Of a stretch of DNA of 64,000 bases, positions 39,001 through 52,500 are shown in pieces. The translations under genes were made by a program, and so were the position numbers. The notes under the pieces are model-generated. The model made no database searches. It saw nothing but the letters and a program-made list of their open reading frames with translations, and was not told the origin of the DNA. The DNA lies in contig NW_024467104.1 in the NCBI RefSeq assembly GCF_017591425.1, positions 1,488,001 to 1,552,000 on the forward strand, given 5' to 3'. Position 1 is the stretch's first letter; each line of letters begins with the position of its first letter. The stretch comes from Ochotona curzoniae. Its lineage: Eukaryota; Chordata; Mammalia; Lagomorpha; Ochotonidae.

Positions 39001-42000
39001 ATTAAATCCACACATCAGGTTTTTTTATAATGCAAATTTTTCATGAACTTTTTGGTGAACCCTCATATTTGAAGTTTAGACCTCCCTAGAATATGTGACC
39101 TATATTTTCTATGACGGAATCCCAAAACACTGATGGGGAGACAAGTGTTAAGTTATTTCCCAGTGACTTCATTCATTTCACAGATGAAGAAACTATCCAA
39201 TGTCAAACCAAGTAGATGGCCAAAGAGAGAGTCAAATTCAACTGTTTTGGCCTATAGCCTGTTGCTTCCCATAGTGAGAAAGAAGGGCCTAACATGGCTT
39301 TGAGAAATGACTTAGGGTGGTTCCTGGTGCAGGAAGCCAAGATACAGCTGTCATCATCCCACCCCAGCTGTTTTGTTTATAGTAATACAGGCTTCAAGAT
39401 AGAGGGGTCTGGGTGGAGTCAGTGACTCAGTTCACACCCATAATTACTCTGGCTACTGTTCTAATCTCAAAGGCTTGGAACTGTTAAGATCTGATCCTTG
39501 GTCTCTACTGTGAATAAAAATCTGTCTTCCAATTACCAATTATTACAGTTGTAGGTTAAAAAAAATACAGTCACCTGGTGGAGATCAAATGTTAGCTCTC
39601 AGAGAGCGTAACTGAAAAAAAAAATCATTCCTTATCACATTGTCCTTGTTTAATTATCTGTATTTCCCATTAGATTATATGTTTGTAAGTGTGTAAACCT
39701 CCTTTTATTATGCTTGTCTTGACTCTCCAAATGCCTAACTCAGCATCTGACACATAGAATTTGTTTCAAAATAATAAGCAGATGAATACAGGGAGAATGC
39801 AAAATTAGAAGACTAAGTAGGTCAGATGCAATTGGATGGGAGAAGTTCAGAGTGTGAGGGGCTCTGAGAGGGAGAGTAAGGCTGCGGATGCTCTGAGGTT
39901 GAGTAAAATGAGATAAACTAAGGCAAATATTTAGAAATCAAATGATCTTTAGAAGAGAAATCTAGGCTGGAGGGGAGAGTCCAACACAGGGATGTTAGGG
40001 TGTGTTGAAGATGAGAAGAGACTACTTCTCATAGCAGCAGGAACTAAGGATGAGGGTTGCTAAGAGAGGACTCTGCAAAATAGACCATGTAAGGCCAATC
40101 TAGCCTTACATACTCACCTCTCCCTATCAAAGATGTTTAGCATCTAGACCAGTAGAAATATAATGTAAATCAATGTAAAAATGATGTATGACATTTTGTT
40201 TTCTCTCACATTTGGATAGTAACGCTATTACATTATTATCCCATAGCTATTAAAAGAGTATCATGTCTATATGAGGTCAATACAAAAATTACGAATAACA
40301 TATTTTACACTTATATTCTCATACAACCTATAAAATGCAGTACTTCAATCTTAAAATTTGTCTGAATCTGACTGGTTATTTATTAAGTACTCAAGAGCCA
40401 CAGGTCGCTAGTGGCTATTGTGTTGGGTAAAGATAATTTCTATCTTTTTTTTAAGATATTTCAGATATGCAAGAAAAGTTAGTACGCATGCTAACTAATT
40501 AACATAAAGGGTGAGAAAATAATATTGTAACTTACCACCATTTTATATTCAGCATCTTGTATCTTCCTGAAACAACCCAGAGAGACAAATGTCATATGCT
40601 ATATTTACTGAAGATGGAATTGATCCTCAGAGTATGAGTAATTTGCCCCAAAAACCAGTATATGAAACCAAATTGATTTGCCTCTGAATCCAATGTTCTG
40701 TTAAAACTTCCACACTTTCAGTGGTAGAAAATCCTAAACAATCTACAGACTTCCACTGAGAGAATCATAAACAACCTATTCAAAGGTGATTCAAGCTTGG
40801 CACCAGCTAAAACATTTTTATTCTCATTTATTTGTATTTTTACATAAAAGCACCAAATCTGAGAAATACAGTGATCTGAGTCAAACCCTCAAAGGAGATT
40901 ACTCAGTGTTGTGATTCTTTGAAATATTCACTGAAGAAAGATACCCAAGGCTACTTTTTTCCTCCAGAATTAATTAGTCTTGAACCAAAGGCTGCGTTAT
41001 ATGTACAATAGGAATCAAACTGCTCCATCCGCCTTCAGATTTCTTTTCTAAGGAGGACCAAACAGGACCCAGCTCAATGGCTCAGTAGCTAATTCCTTGC
41101 CTTATAACTGCTGGGATCCCACATGGGTGGAGGTTCATGTCCTGGATGCTCCACGTTCCTTCCAGCTCTCTGCTTGTGACCTGGAAAAGCAGTAAAGCAT
41201 GGTCCAAAGACTTGGGACTTTGCACCCATATGGGAGACCCAGAAGAAACTCCTGGCTCCTGGCTTCAGATGGGTTCAGTTCTGGCTGTTGCAACCATTTG
41301 GGGAGTGAACCAGACAATGGAAGATCTGTCTCTCCTCTCTGTAAATGTGACTTTCCAATAAAAATTGTAAAAATAAAAGATAAAAGGAAGAGGATCAAAT
41401 ATAAAAAGGATGGGAAAATATTTTGTTTCAATGGGTTTTAATGGGTATCAATTATCAAGAATTGTTTTAGTCTCAAGTTATAGTTAAGTCCTAGGTCAGA
41501 GAATTGAGGAATCTTGCGGCTCAGAAAACAAAGTCAACCTTAAGAACTCCAACCTTTTATTTTAAGTATATGAATACATACGTAAAATGTGATAGTGATG
41601 GGTATTTCAGGAAAGAAGTCTTTAACTTAACAAGCTCTTTCTGCTTCTCAGGGCTTGTCAGTAAACTGGTGGAATAACCGACACTTTCAACATCATGTAA
41701 AACCAAACATCTACCCCAAAGACCCAGATATTGACATGGGCCCACTTTTTCTTCTTGGAGATTATCAACCTGTCAAGGTATGTTTAGATGTCCAGGGAAA
41801 TCAGAGTAATCTTCCCAGAAGGGGTTCTTAGAAAACCTTATATAGTTGATGTAAAAAAAAAAAAAATCAAAATATCAAACTAGACTTCTACCCTTAGGAA
41901 TGATCTAAGTGTATCGCTTGTTTTAGGACCAGGATACAAATGAGAAATAACTGATTCTGGGGGTTATAAAAACAGAAAGACATTTGAAGCCATGAGTCAA

Positions 42001-43499
42001 TAATCTTAAGGGTCATTAAGTCAAACCACCCACAACAGGAGTCTGATAGTCCACATGACACTGCTTGTCACTGCAGGTCACACAGGTCCCTGCAAAGTGC
42101 CTGTCACTATCCTGAGGAAACACAAGTTAGCAACTAGTGAAACTGGATGATATGATCCTTGGAAGTTCAGCAAGGAATGTGGACAAATGTATACCAGGAG
42201 AAAAATCACTACATACACCAAGAACCAACCAAAAACATCTAAATATCTGGTTATTCCAACTAATTCTAGACCAATTGGAAGAAACCATGCTGCTCAAGCT
42301 TACTGCAGGCTTATTTGGGTTCAACTGTATATGAGCTATGGCCTAAATGACCTGTAAGATATCCAGGAATCCCAGCTCCACTTTGAACTTCTTAAACGAT
42401 GCAAAATAGAGCTGAAGTTTTATCTCTAAAATTTCTCCGTGATTTTCTTGAAAAAAAAAATCACCCTAAGACCATCACGTAAAGGACTTTATAGATTACC
42501 ACAAGATATAAGAGGGAATCAATACTCAACCAACCCATCTACGTTTGTCAAGCACCAAGCATTTTCTGCTTAGTTCCTTTCTCATATTTCCCACTGTTTA
42601 AATATTTAGAGACATCTAAGTGACTGCTAATAATGGGTATTATTTGACAATAAAGCTTCTTCTTTTGTTTGTGACAGTAAGAGAAGGATGAACCAACTAT
42701 ACTACCTAAATAAAATATATATGGGGAAAGATAGCAAAAGAATAGGAAAATTAAGAATCCGATCATCCCATAATATGGAAGATATGTGGTGGATACAAAT
42801 TATTGTTCACTCATCAGATCCCTCAGTAAATATTTGTTGAGCATCTGCTCAATTCTCCTCACCTTGCAGATATCATATTATTATACAATGTTTATTTCTA
42901 TGTCTGCTGTCAAAATGTATGCTACCTTTGTGCCCTGAAAAAGGGCTACATTAGTGAAGGAATCACAAGTTCTCAGTAGTTAATGGAATGCAGTAATTAA
43001 AATATTTAAATGTATGATATATAATATGCAATGAATATGTATAGTACCATCATGCCTTGGAAGCAGTAAATCACCATGTGAGATCTATGAGGACACTAAG
43101 GGGAACGAGGAGACAGGAGGGACCGTGCCTGTATCTTCAGTCACATGACCAATGAATGGAGATAGAGCTGAGCTTCAAGGAGAATCCGAAACATAGTATC
43201 AACATTGAAGAAGAGATGGAAAAACTCATTTCAAAGATCCCTTTTCAACCACTATTTTGTTTCAGATGAGGAGCAAAAAAATTCAAAATGGCTTTCATGG
43301 GAATAAAAATAAGTGCACAAAAACACCATAGTCAAATAGAATGATATATCCAGGAAAGAATTGCCCACATTTAGTCATAACAAAAAATGCCACGTATTTC
43401 CTCCAATCTCAGTTCTGGTTCTTCAAGTGCCTCAAGTTTGACAGTCAATGATCTTTCCATAGAGATTTCACAGACAGACAGACATGCATACACACACAA

Positions 43500-43538
<39 letters not shown>

Positions 43539-46500
43539 CACACACAGTCTCACGTGTGAAGCCAGAAATATTGCCCCTTTTTATATTATTCTCTCTCCAT
43601 TCAGTATGGCAAGAAGAAAATCAAATACATTGACTATGAAAAGCAGCACCTATACTTCTATATGGGTAAGTCTTCTTTACACTCTCATTCTCTTTTTTTT
43701 TCCCATCCCTTGGTTTATTTTGATCACATACATGCATCAGTTAGACCTAATCCAGGCTCAGTCCCGATCTCCAATGGCAGATACTCTCATTTTCTTAAAG
43801 TCAGCCCTTACTGAGCCCAAATAAGTGCCCAGAATTCTCTCACAAAGGTCAGATCACGTATTATTATTTCTGGGGAAAGCAGCATGTCTTATTTCAGACT
43901 TCAGGGGTAAGAAGAAAAGTAGAGAAGCAAATAAGCATTTCTATCAGGCATTGCATTACTCATGGTATTGGCAGGAAAGAAAAGGGATACTCCAAAAGCG
44001 ACAGAGGACAGAATGCCAATCAAGGGATATTCCATCTTCCTCATCCTGGAAAGAGAATGCACCTGCCAAGAGACAGCGGTGCTTGCACAAGGAGGAAAAG
44101 GAGATGGGAAATCATGCTGAAGTGTTTGTAGTATGATATCAGAAAAAGGTGAAGTCTATAAGTAAATAAAAGGCAATTATCGAGCGTCTATGTAAATAAA
44201 AAACTGGCTGATGCCATGGCTTACCTACAGCCATAGAATACATGAGATAGCTACAGTTTAAACAAGAATTTGGCTTCCAAATGTGTATAAGCATTTAAAT
44301 CCTGAAACTGTGGATTGGTGGTATTAGGAAAGTGAAGTTCAATTTAGGTTGTGGATTAATGGTATTAGAGTTCAAGTATGGTAGTTAAAGAGGCGAGCCT
44401 AGCGGGTGTTCCTTAGGTCACTGGGGCCATGTCCTGAAGAGACTGTTCTTATGAGTAGGGTGCTTGTAAAGGCCACGTTGGGCCTAGCCACCTTTTCTGC
44501 TTCCTCGTGCTCTATGTTATTACTCCTCCACATATGTGCTGACATTGTCATCTGCTGACCCACCCAATGGCCTCCCTGATGGAGCCCACCTCATCTTGTA
44601 TTGGGAACCTCCAAAACTGTGAGCAAAAAAAAAAAAATCCTTCCTTAATAAGTAGCATTATGCATTTGGTAGCAGTAATTGAAATACGGCTAACGAAGAG
44701 GCATATGCATAATTTGTGTGTGTGTATATGTGTGATAGGCTTAAAATATATATAATATTGTTAAAAATAAGGGTATTATGTTTTAAAAAATGAGGGTAGC
44801 TGAATAATTCTGATACACAGAACATTAGAAGCCAAGGGCTTTTGTCTTTAACCCAAATCAATCTCATGACAGCACAAAGAAAAATTTTAAAGAACTCCCA
44901 ATTCTGCAAATCTGCCTATCTGAAGCCTCTTTTTGCGTAGCGGTTAAAATCCTCTCCTTGAATGTGCCAGGATCCCATATGGGAGCTGGTTCTAATCCCA
45001 GTGGCCCCGCTTCCCATCCAGCTCCCTGCTTGTGGCCTGGGAAAGCAGTTGAGGACAACCCAAAGTCTTAGAACCCCGCACCTGCATGGGAGACCCAGAA
45101 GAAGCTCCTGGTTCCTGGCTTCTGACTGGCTCAGCTTCAGCTGCTGCAGCCACTTGGGGAGTGAATCATCGGACGGGAAGATCTTCCTCTCTGTCTCTCC
45201 TCCTCTCTGTATATCTGCCTTTCCAATAAAAATTCTAAAATCTTTAAAAAAAATTGAGGAATTCACAAGAATCAATCTAGTAGCCAAATATTTCTTTGCT
45301 AGAGACAAAGGTTTTCAGCCAGGGGAACTCTTCCCCTACAGCAAACATTTTACAATGTCTAAAGACATTTTAGTTATCACAAAGGAGGGATAGAAACATG
45401 CAGTATAAAGCCAGGGGTGTTGCTAAATATTTTCTGATGCATGGTAACAGCCTGTCAAATAACTGTGTGGCCCCAAATGTCAACACTGCTGCAACTGAAA
45501 ACCCCTGTGGATCATGTGTAGACCACTGGTGGCCACCAAAACATGCCTGAGATGGACAGTGGCTGAGTGCAATATTGAAAATCTGGGGTAAACCATCATT
45601 ACTGCCCCTTCTTCTGCTTGCACTCAGCCCTTCTCTAAAAAAAAAAAATAAATAAATACCTCCCGAGATAAAAGGCAGGCATCCTCTATGTGGATAAAAA
45701 CTGGCTAATTCCATGCTTATCTACGGCCATACATCAGAAGGCCTTACATACCTGCGGCCTTACATCATATTTGCCATTTGCCCCACCCCCTACGTGACTG
45801 ACCCAATAAACAAGCACATGGGGTACCCCACTTCGAAAGGAACTTATCCCAGTCTAACTAGATGGGAATTTACACAACAACGTCCCTATTCTGAACTTGT
45901 TTTTCTCTTCTGTGAGATCTCACAACTTTTGTTTTAGGTCGAATACACATATACTTATGACTGTTGTTATCTTCTTGATGAATCAATACTTATATACAAA
46001 TATAATGTACTTCTCTAACTCTTACTGCATCTTCTGACACAAAGTCTCCTTTATTTGATAGGCACACAGCTAATTCCTTTTGTTCTTGGTTTCCATTTTC
46101 CTGGAATACCTTTTATCCAACCCTTCGCTTGCAGCCTGTTCATATTTTGCCTTATGAAATGAGCTTCTTGTAGACAGCATGAAGTTAGGTCATCCTTTTT
46201 TTCTATCCAACCAGCCCGCATGTTTTGACTGGGAAATTTAATCCTTTACTTTCAAGGTTACCAATTATAGATCAAAGCTAATGCTTGCCCTTTGGTTAAC
46301 TGGCTAGGAAGTGTATCTGCTCTGTCAGTGAATGTGGTAGTACCATGTGTGTCCACGATGCTTACTTTTAACGTAGGACTCCCTTCATAATTTCTGTAAA
46401 GACTGGTCTTTTGGTGACGAGTTCTCTCCAGTTTTGAAAATATGGCATGCTGCATGAGTCTGTCTTCTGTATGTAATAGTGTAGTTTTCCCATAGTCTAT

Positions 46501-49500
46501 GAGGAATGAATGAACCATACTGACACACTGTAGAATGCTCCCCTTACAAAATCCTGCTATTCTCCCTACCACCACTACCAAAAACGATTTGTGTCCTTTC
46601 CATTTAATGCTACCTTAGCATCTTAAATACTAACAAAATTCACACTCAACCTATCATAGTGGAAAGAACAGGACGTTTGTCAAGTGCCAATGAGATAAAT
46701 TTGATTCGAGCTCCTGTAATAGGGGAAACATCAACATAAACTGAACTTAACTCTACTGAAACAAAAGAGGAAAAAGGCATCTTAAAGGACAAAGGATCCT
46801 AAAGGAAAACATTGGGAGATGGAGTGAGGGTAGGGGAGCAGGTCCATGGGATTAGCTCAGGGCATCCAAGTCCACTAATTAACACACCACAGCTAGCACC
46901 CCTTCCCCACTGGGACAGGGGACAGTGACCTGTTCTTGATTGTTACATTTCCAAAGGGCAGATTTTAGGTTCTTTGAGGAAGATATTTCTGGATAGTGAA
47001 AAATGCATCTCAAAGGGAGAGAGAAGGACCTTACTACTGTTGGTTTTCTAAAGTAAATATCCTAAGAAAAGGAAGATCAGGCAATGCGTTTTCTCAGACA
47101 GGAAATTCTAGGAGATTGGAATCCTCCCAAAGACAGGGTCTGGAGCTATTAGAAACTGCTCCAGTGTTTGCTGAAGCTTTTTGGTGGGTGTCAGTTAGAG
47201 GGTGAAAGAAGTGGGTTTGTGCCCAGAGTTTGCTGTCCCCATAGGCCAAGTTGGAGGCCTAGTTGAGAAGAGGGCTCAGAGGACCTGACTACACTTTGAT
47301 CAAGTCGACAATCTTTACCAAAAGCCAAAGCACTGTAATATTTCTTTATGTGCTCTCAGAAGCCTTGACGATGCTGTGGAAGGAGCAGGTGAATGACTGA
47401 CCAGGAACTGAGCATACCATCACTGTTTCCACAACCTCAGCACACTGTGCTAGAGCCCAAGCCCCAGAACCTGGGGAGACTGAAGGCTTTTAAAGACTTC
47501 ACAAGTTTTAAAAGCTCTTCAAGGACGCCAAAATCAAAAATGAATCAAGTCTTCGAAGCTTCCCTAGCCCTTTTGAGGCAGCTAGAACCTAGAGTTAGTT
47601 CAGTCTCTTAGGTGTGAAAAGTCCAAGGAAGTTGAGCATGCAGTTCTGGATCACCACTCTGCATTTTGTTCTGGATGAACACTCCAGGAGTGGAATGTTA
47701 AGGACACAGACTCCTGATGACTTTCACTGGGGGGATCCCGTTCTGCTCACTTGCTCACATTGTTTGTTGGTGGTGGTGATGATGTTTCTCTTTTTCAGTT
47801 GGGCTTCCCCTCCTCATGCCTGTATATTTCAACCTGCAATCCATGCAAGTGATGTACCTTCATAAGTACTGGGTGGTGAGTAACATGGCTCAGACTCTGA
47901 GACTAAATTAGGTGGGAGTGAGAAACTGAACATGCTTGGTAACCTCCAGACATCATCGTTTCCTGGAGTAACACTATACAATGCAAATAGAACATGAAGG
48001 GACCCCAGCTTAGTGAAAACAATGAAATTATATTCAGGACGTCTAACTTCTAAGTGTTTTTGTTGCAGGACATTGCCTGGGTCAGCAGCTTTTACATCCG
48101 ACATTTCATCACATTTTACCCTTTCTATGGAATTTTTGGAAGCTTTCTGCTTATATATCTGGTCAAGTAAGAATATTTTTATACCCATAACCCAAATGAT
48201 CCTTTTACCTTCTTTGTCAGGATATTTGTGATTAGCAGGAGTCACGCCCCATTTCCTAAAACTGAGATATTTTCGAGCAAATATGCAAATCATGATGTCA
48301 TTGAACAAGTCAAGCTCCTTGCAAGAAAATGTGTCTTTTGCACAATTTTTGCATTTACTGGATTCTTAACTGCAACACTTCGGTTTCCACCCCCCAACCC
48401 CCACCAACTCCATTAAAACTATTATCTACCTGGACATCATAACTCCCTGACAGATCAGGAATTTTAATGTTCTTTTTCTGAGTAAAGATTTTCCCAAAGC
48501 CAAATCATTTTTTAATTTTTTTATTATTATCGTTTTATGATACAGTTCCATAGGCCCTGGGATTTCCTTTGCCCCTCCCCAAGTCCCCTCCCCACCCCAC
48601 TGAGTTCCACTATATTATTACTATAGTATAGTTCTTGAGTTTATGAAGAACTTTACCAAATAATTATTTTCACTTTGATTTTAATAAATTACACTCATCA
48701 ACCTTCTGCTTTGTTCCTCTCTCATTCTGTTGCATCCTTAACTGTAAATCCTAAGTAATTAAAAGGATGATGGTAGCTACTATGCATCAGACACATTGAT
48801 GAAAGCTTTCAATGCATTATCTTGCTTGCTTAATCCTGTACAATCCTACAATGTAGATAGTATCATTTTTATTGTCCTGTTAAGGGAATTGAAGCTCAAA
48901 GAGATTAAACCACTTGCCTAATGTCATCGAACAATTAAGGGCAAGGCCACTGCCAAGAAAGAACCTGGATTTAGTTCTCTTTGATGACAAAACCCAGACT
49001 GTCAACTGCTTTGCTTATGTCCTTGGAGAACCTGGTATTTTTCATTCTTTCACTGGAATTACACAAACTGTTGGATGTGCTGCTTCCATATATTTACCTC
49101 CATGGTAGTCTGAATGGCCCAAATGCCTTAGTATATCATTGCTAACTAGAATGCCTTAGTACAGAAAGATTAGCTAGCTAGAAAGATTTTCAAAAAGGAA
49201 AATGAATGACAACTAGTTATTGGAACATTTGAACTTCCTTTGTTTCCTCTAATGTTAAGCTGTCTCTATCAGTGGTTATGCAAGCCCAATGATTGGAATA
49301 CCTCAAACAGTCATCTTTCCTTCTTTCCACTTCCTGAAAGGTTTCTGGAAAGTCCCTGGATTGCTTATGTTACCCAGATGAGCCACATACCCATGAAAAT
49401 GAGCAAAGAGGAGAACCGGGACTGGCTCAGCACTCAGGTAGCGATGGAACAATTCTTCAAACCCTACTGCGTTAACTTTTACTTACCTTGACTATTAACA

Positions 49501-52500
49501 ACTCATTCTATTAGAATACTTGTCTGAGACCAATGCTTTGTATGCCATTACGTGAGGTAGGTACTCTAGTACCCCTGACTTTACATATGGTAAAATTGAG
49601 ACATGAGGCATGCAAAGATTCAATCACATCAGACCAAAATTAGGAAATGTGAATCTACACAGTTTAATTATACAGCCTTCTTTTGCTCTAAATCAAGGAC
49701 TAAACAAGTTAAGTCCAGAGGTCAGAGCTGGCCTACTTTATTAAGATTCTTGCCAAAGTCACTTTATTAGATTTAGTTAAAATAATATATAATAGTATTG
49801 TGACTTCAACTGTTGTGTAAAGTTATGGAAGACCCCAGCACCCTGCCAGATTATTGGTGTTTCCAATGTCTCAGTCAACAATAACTAAAACAAAACAATG
49901 ACTTTATACTCCCAAAAGCTTTTGATAAACTCAAAAAAATTTTTGTAGCATTTTAATCCATTTATCATTGGTGTTTACTGTACTTGAAGTGAAAATGAAT
50001 ATTTAAACACCTAAATATGAACTCATTTATTCATTAATCTTAAAATAACAAGAATAAATCTCAGACATGATTGACATGAGAGTGTTGATGTCATCCTAAG
50101 TTTAATAATATCTGGAAAACTCCATGATCCAAGCAAGAAGGAGTGACAAAGAAAAAGGCAAGTAATGTCTTAGAAGTTCTATAGGGGGTGATAGTTTTGA
50201 TCTTGCAGATCTCATCAAAGTGTCCTGGCCACCTCCAGATTCTCTAAATTATGACAACTAACAGTCACATACAACATTCAAAATAGCAACAAGCCCAGCT
50301 AGAATTAAACCTCAAAAAAGGTTTAATTGAATAAAACATGATTCATATGAACTCCTCAAGATAATTTTTTAAATGCAGAAAATACATAATAATATGAAAG
50401 AAAACTTTTTATGTTGGAACCCACCTCTGTGCACAGACATCTTAGCTAGAACTTGAATGTGGTACTCATTTAGAACTCCTTTAAGTCCACTCCATGGACA
50501 TGGCATTCAAACCTGACAAGATGCACCACAACCCTGCAATCCCACCTTCAGCTGCCAAAGTCCTCAGCCACAACACCAAGGTCAATGGTGATGTTCTCCT
50601 TCAAACCCTGTGTTGTTTTTTATATCTGTAGCCTTATATGTACTTCACAGAAATTTGCATAGCCTTTTTAAAATCTAAGTTCCTGACACATAAAACTGAA
50701 TATCATTTATACTCCTTATAGTTTCTTACAGGAAACAGGTATACAATAAATATTTGTAAAAATGTTTGACTAAATGAAAAAACAAGTGAACATTTCCTTT
50801 GTTTTGTTTGACACTTGGGCTCATTTATATCTGGGGTTAACTTTTTCTTTGCAGGTCTTGGCAACTTGTAACATTGAACAGTCCTTTTTCAATGACTGGT
50901 TTACTGGACACCTGAACTTTCAAATTGAGCACCAGTGAGTGATAAAAACATTTCGTGTTAGGGCAGAAACAGTCACTCAGCCCCAAATAGAGTTCAGAGC
51001 AGAGATCTGAGTGCAGAATTACAACAACAAAAATGAATATTTTCTCTAAAGGCTGCTATCTATATCAGCATCAATAGAGGAAGGGATGGGAAGGAAGGAA
51101 GGAAGAAGGGAAAGAGGGAGGGAGGGAAGAGGGAGGGAGGGAGGGAGGGAGGGAGGGAGAGAGAGATGGAAAGAGGGAGAAAGGGAGGGAGGGAGGGAAG
51201 AAGGGAGGGAGGGAGGGAGAGAGAGAAGGAAAGAGGGAAAGAGGGAGGGAGGGAAGAAGGCAGGGAGGGAAGGAGGGAGAAAGGAAAAATAGCAAATGTG
51301 AGACAGTGAAGTAGAATCGCTCCACAATATTCAAAGAAAAAAACCCTTTATCTGGAGTAATTAGAAAAATTTTGCACTTGTTTATGAAATTTGCTCATTC
51401 TTTTATATTAGTCCCTTAAAACCTCAGCACAGCAGGAAATGATTATCATTCATATTTTATTGGATGGGATTTTAAAACCCAAGCCACTTACTTGGTTGAT
51501 TACTGGATAACTTCGACTGAAAGTAAACTTGTTCAAGGGAGTTAACTCCCAAATGGCTCACCCACATGACTTACGTGTTGAGAGACAAGGGAATGGGCCT
51601 GTCACAGTGGCCTAGTGGCTAAAGTCCTTGCCTTGCATGTGCCAGGATCTCATATGGGCACCAGTTCTAATCCCAGTGGCCCCACTTCCTATCCAGCTCC
51701 CTGCTTGTGGCCTGGGAAAGTAGTCGAGGAAGGCCCAAAGCCTTGGGACCATGTAATCATGTAAGAGGACCCAGAAGAAGCTCCTGGCTTTGGATCAGCT
51801 CAGCTCTGGCCGTTCAGCTCTTTGTGGAGTGAACCACCAGACAGAGGATCTGCTCTGCCTCTCCTCCTCTGTATATCTGACTTCCCAATAAAACTAAATC
51901 TTAAAGTGGGGTGGGGTTAGAGTATTTTACCAAGGGTTTTTGAAATCCCCAGAACAGAGGAGCAAGGTCAAGATTGGGTAAGCGAAGAAAGAGAACTCCT
52001 TTGGGTTTCTCATTGATGTAAGCTTCACTTCTTCTCTCGGTTGTTTCCCCAGTCTCTTCCCTACAATGCCTCGCCATAATTACTACAAAGTGGCACCTCT
52101 GGTGAAGTCACTGTGTGCCAAGCATGGGTTGCAGTATGTGAATAAGCCCATGTTGCAGGCGTTTGGAGATATTGTCAGGTAATAACACAATTGCTTCTGG
52201 CTCATAGCTCTCAGTTCTTTTCACTACCACCCCCAGACTACGCACTGGCCAGTGAATCATTCACCCAGGAACCTTTTATTAAGGAATACCTGGGAAGCCA
52301 GCATGGATGCAGACGTCTTCAGTGAGCAACAGTAACAGAAATAAGGATAATGGAAACACTTCATCATTTTCCTATTGCCTTTGGGAACTTCTTAGTGAAA
52401 ACGTCGTCTTATCTGACTATATATCAGCATCTTAAAACTAAGGCTGAGTGTTATTTGGCTCTTCACCCTCTACAGGGTTTCCCACATACTTTAAAAGTAG

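Noticed and set aside
43387..43824. 145-codon plus-strand open frame
   Set aside because: It is held open by the CA repeat (Thr-His run) and by exon 6 in another frame.
47829..48308. 159-codon minus-strand open frame
   Set aside because: It is the shadow of FADS2B exons 7 and 8 and intron 7 and has no domain of its own.
51046..51334. Ser/Pro/Leu-rich minus-strand open frames
   Set aside because: They are produced by the purine tract, which lacks stop codons in all frames on that strand.
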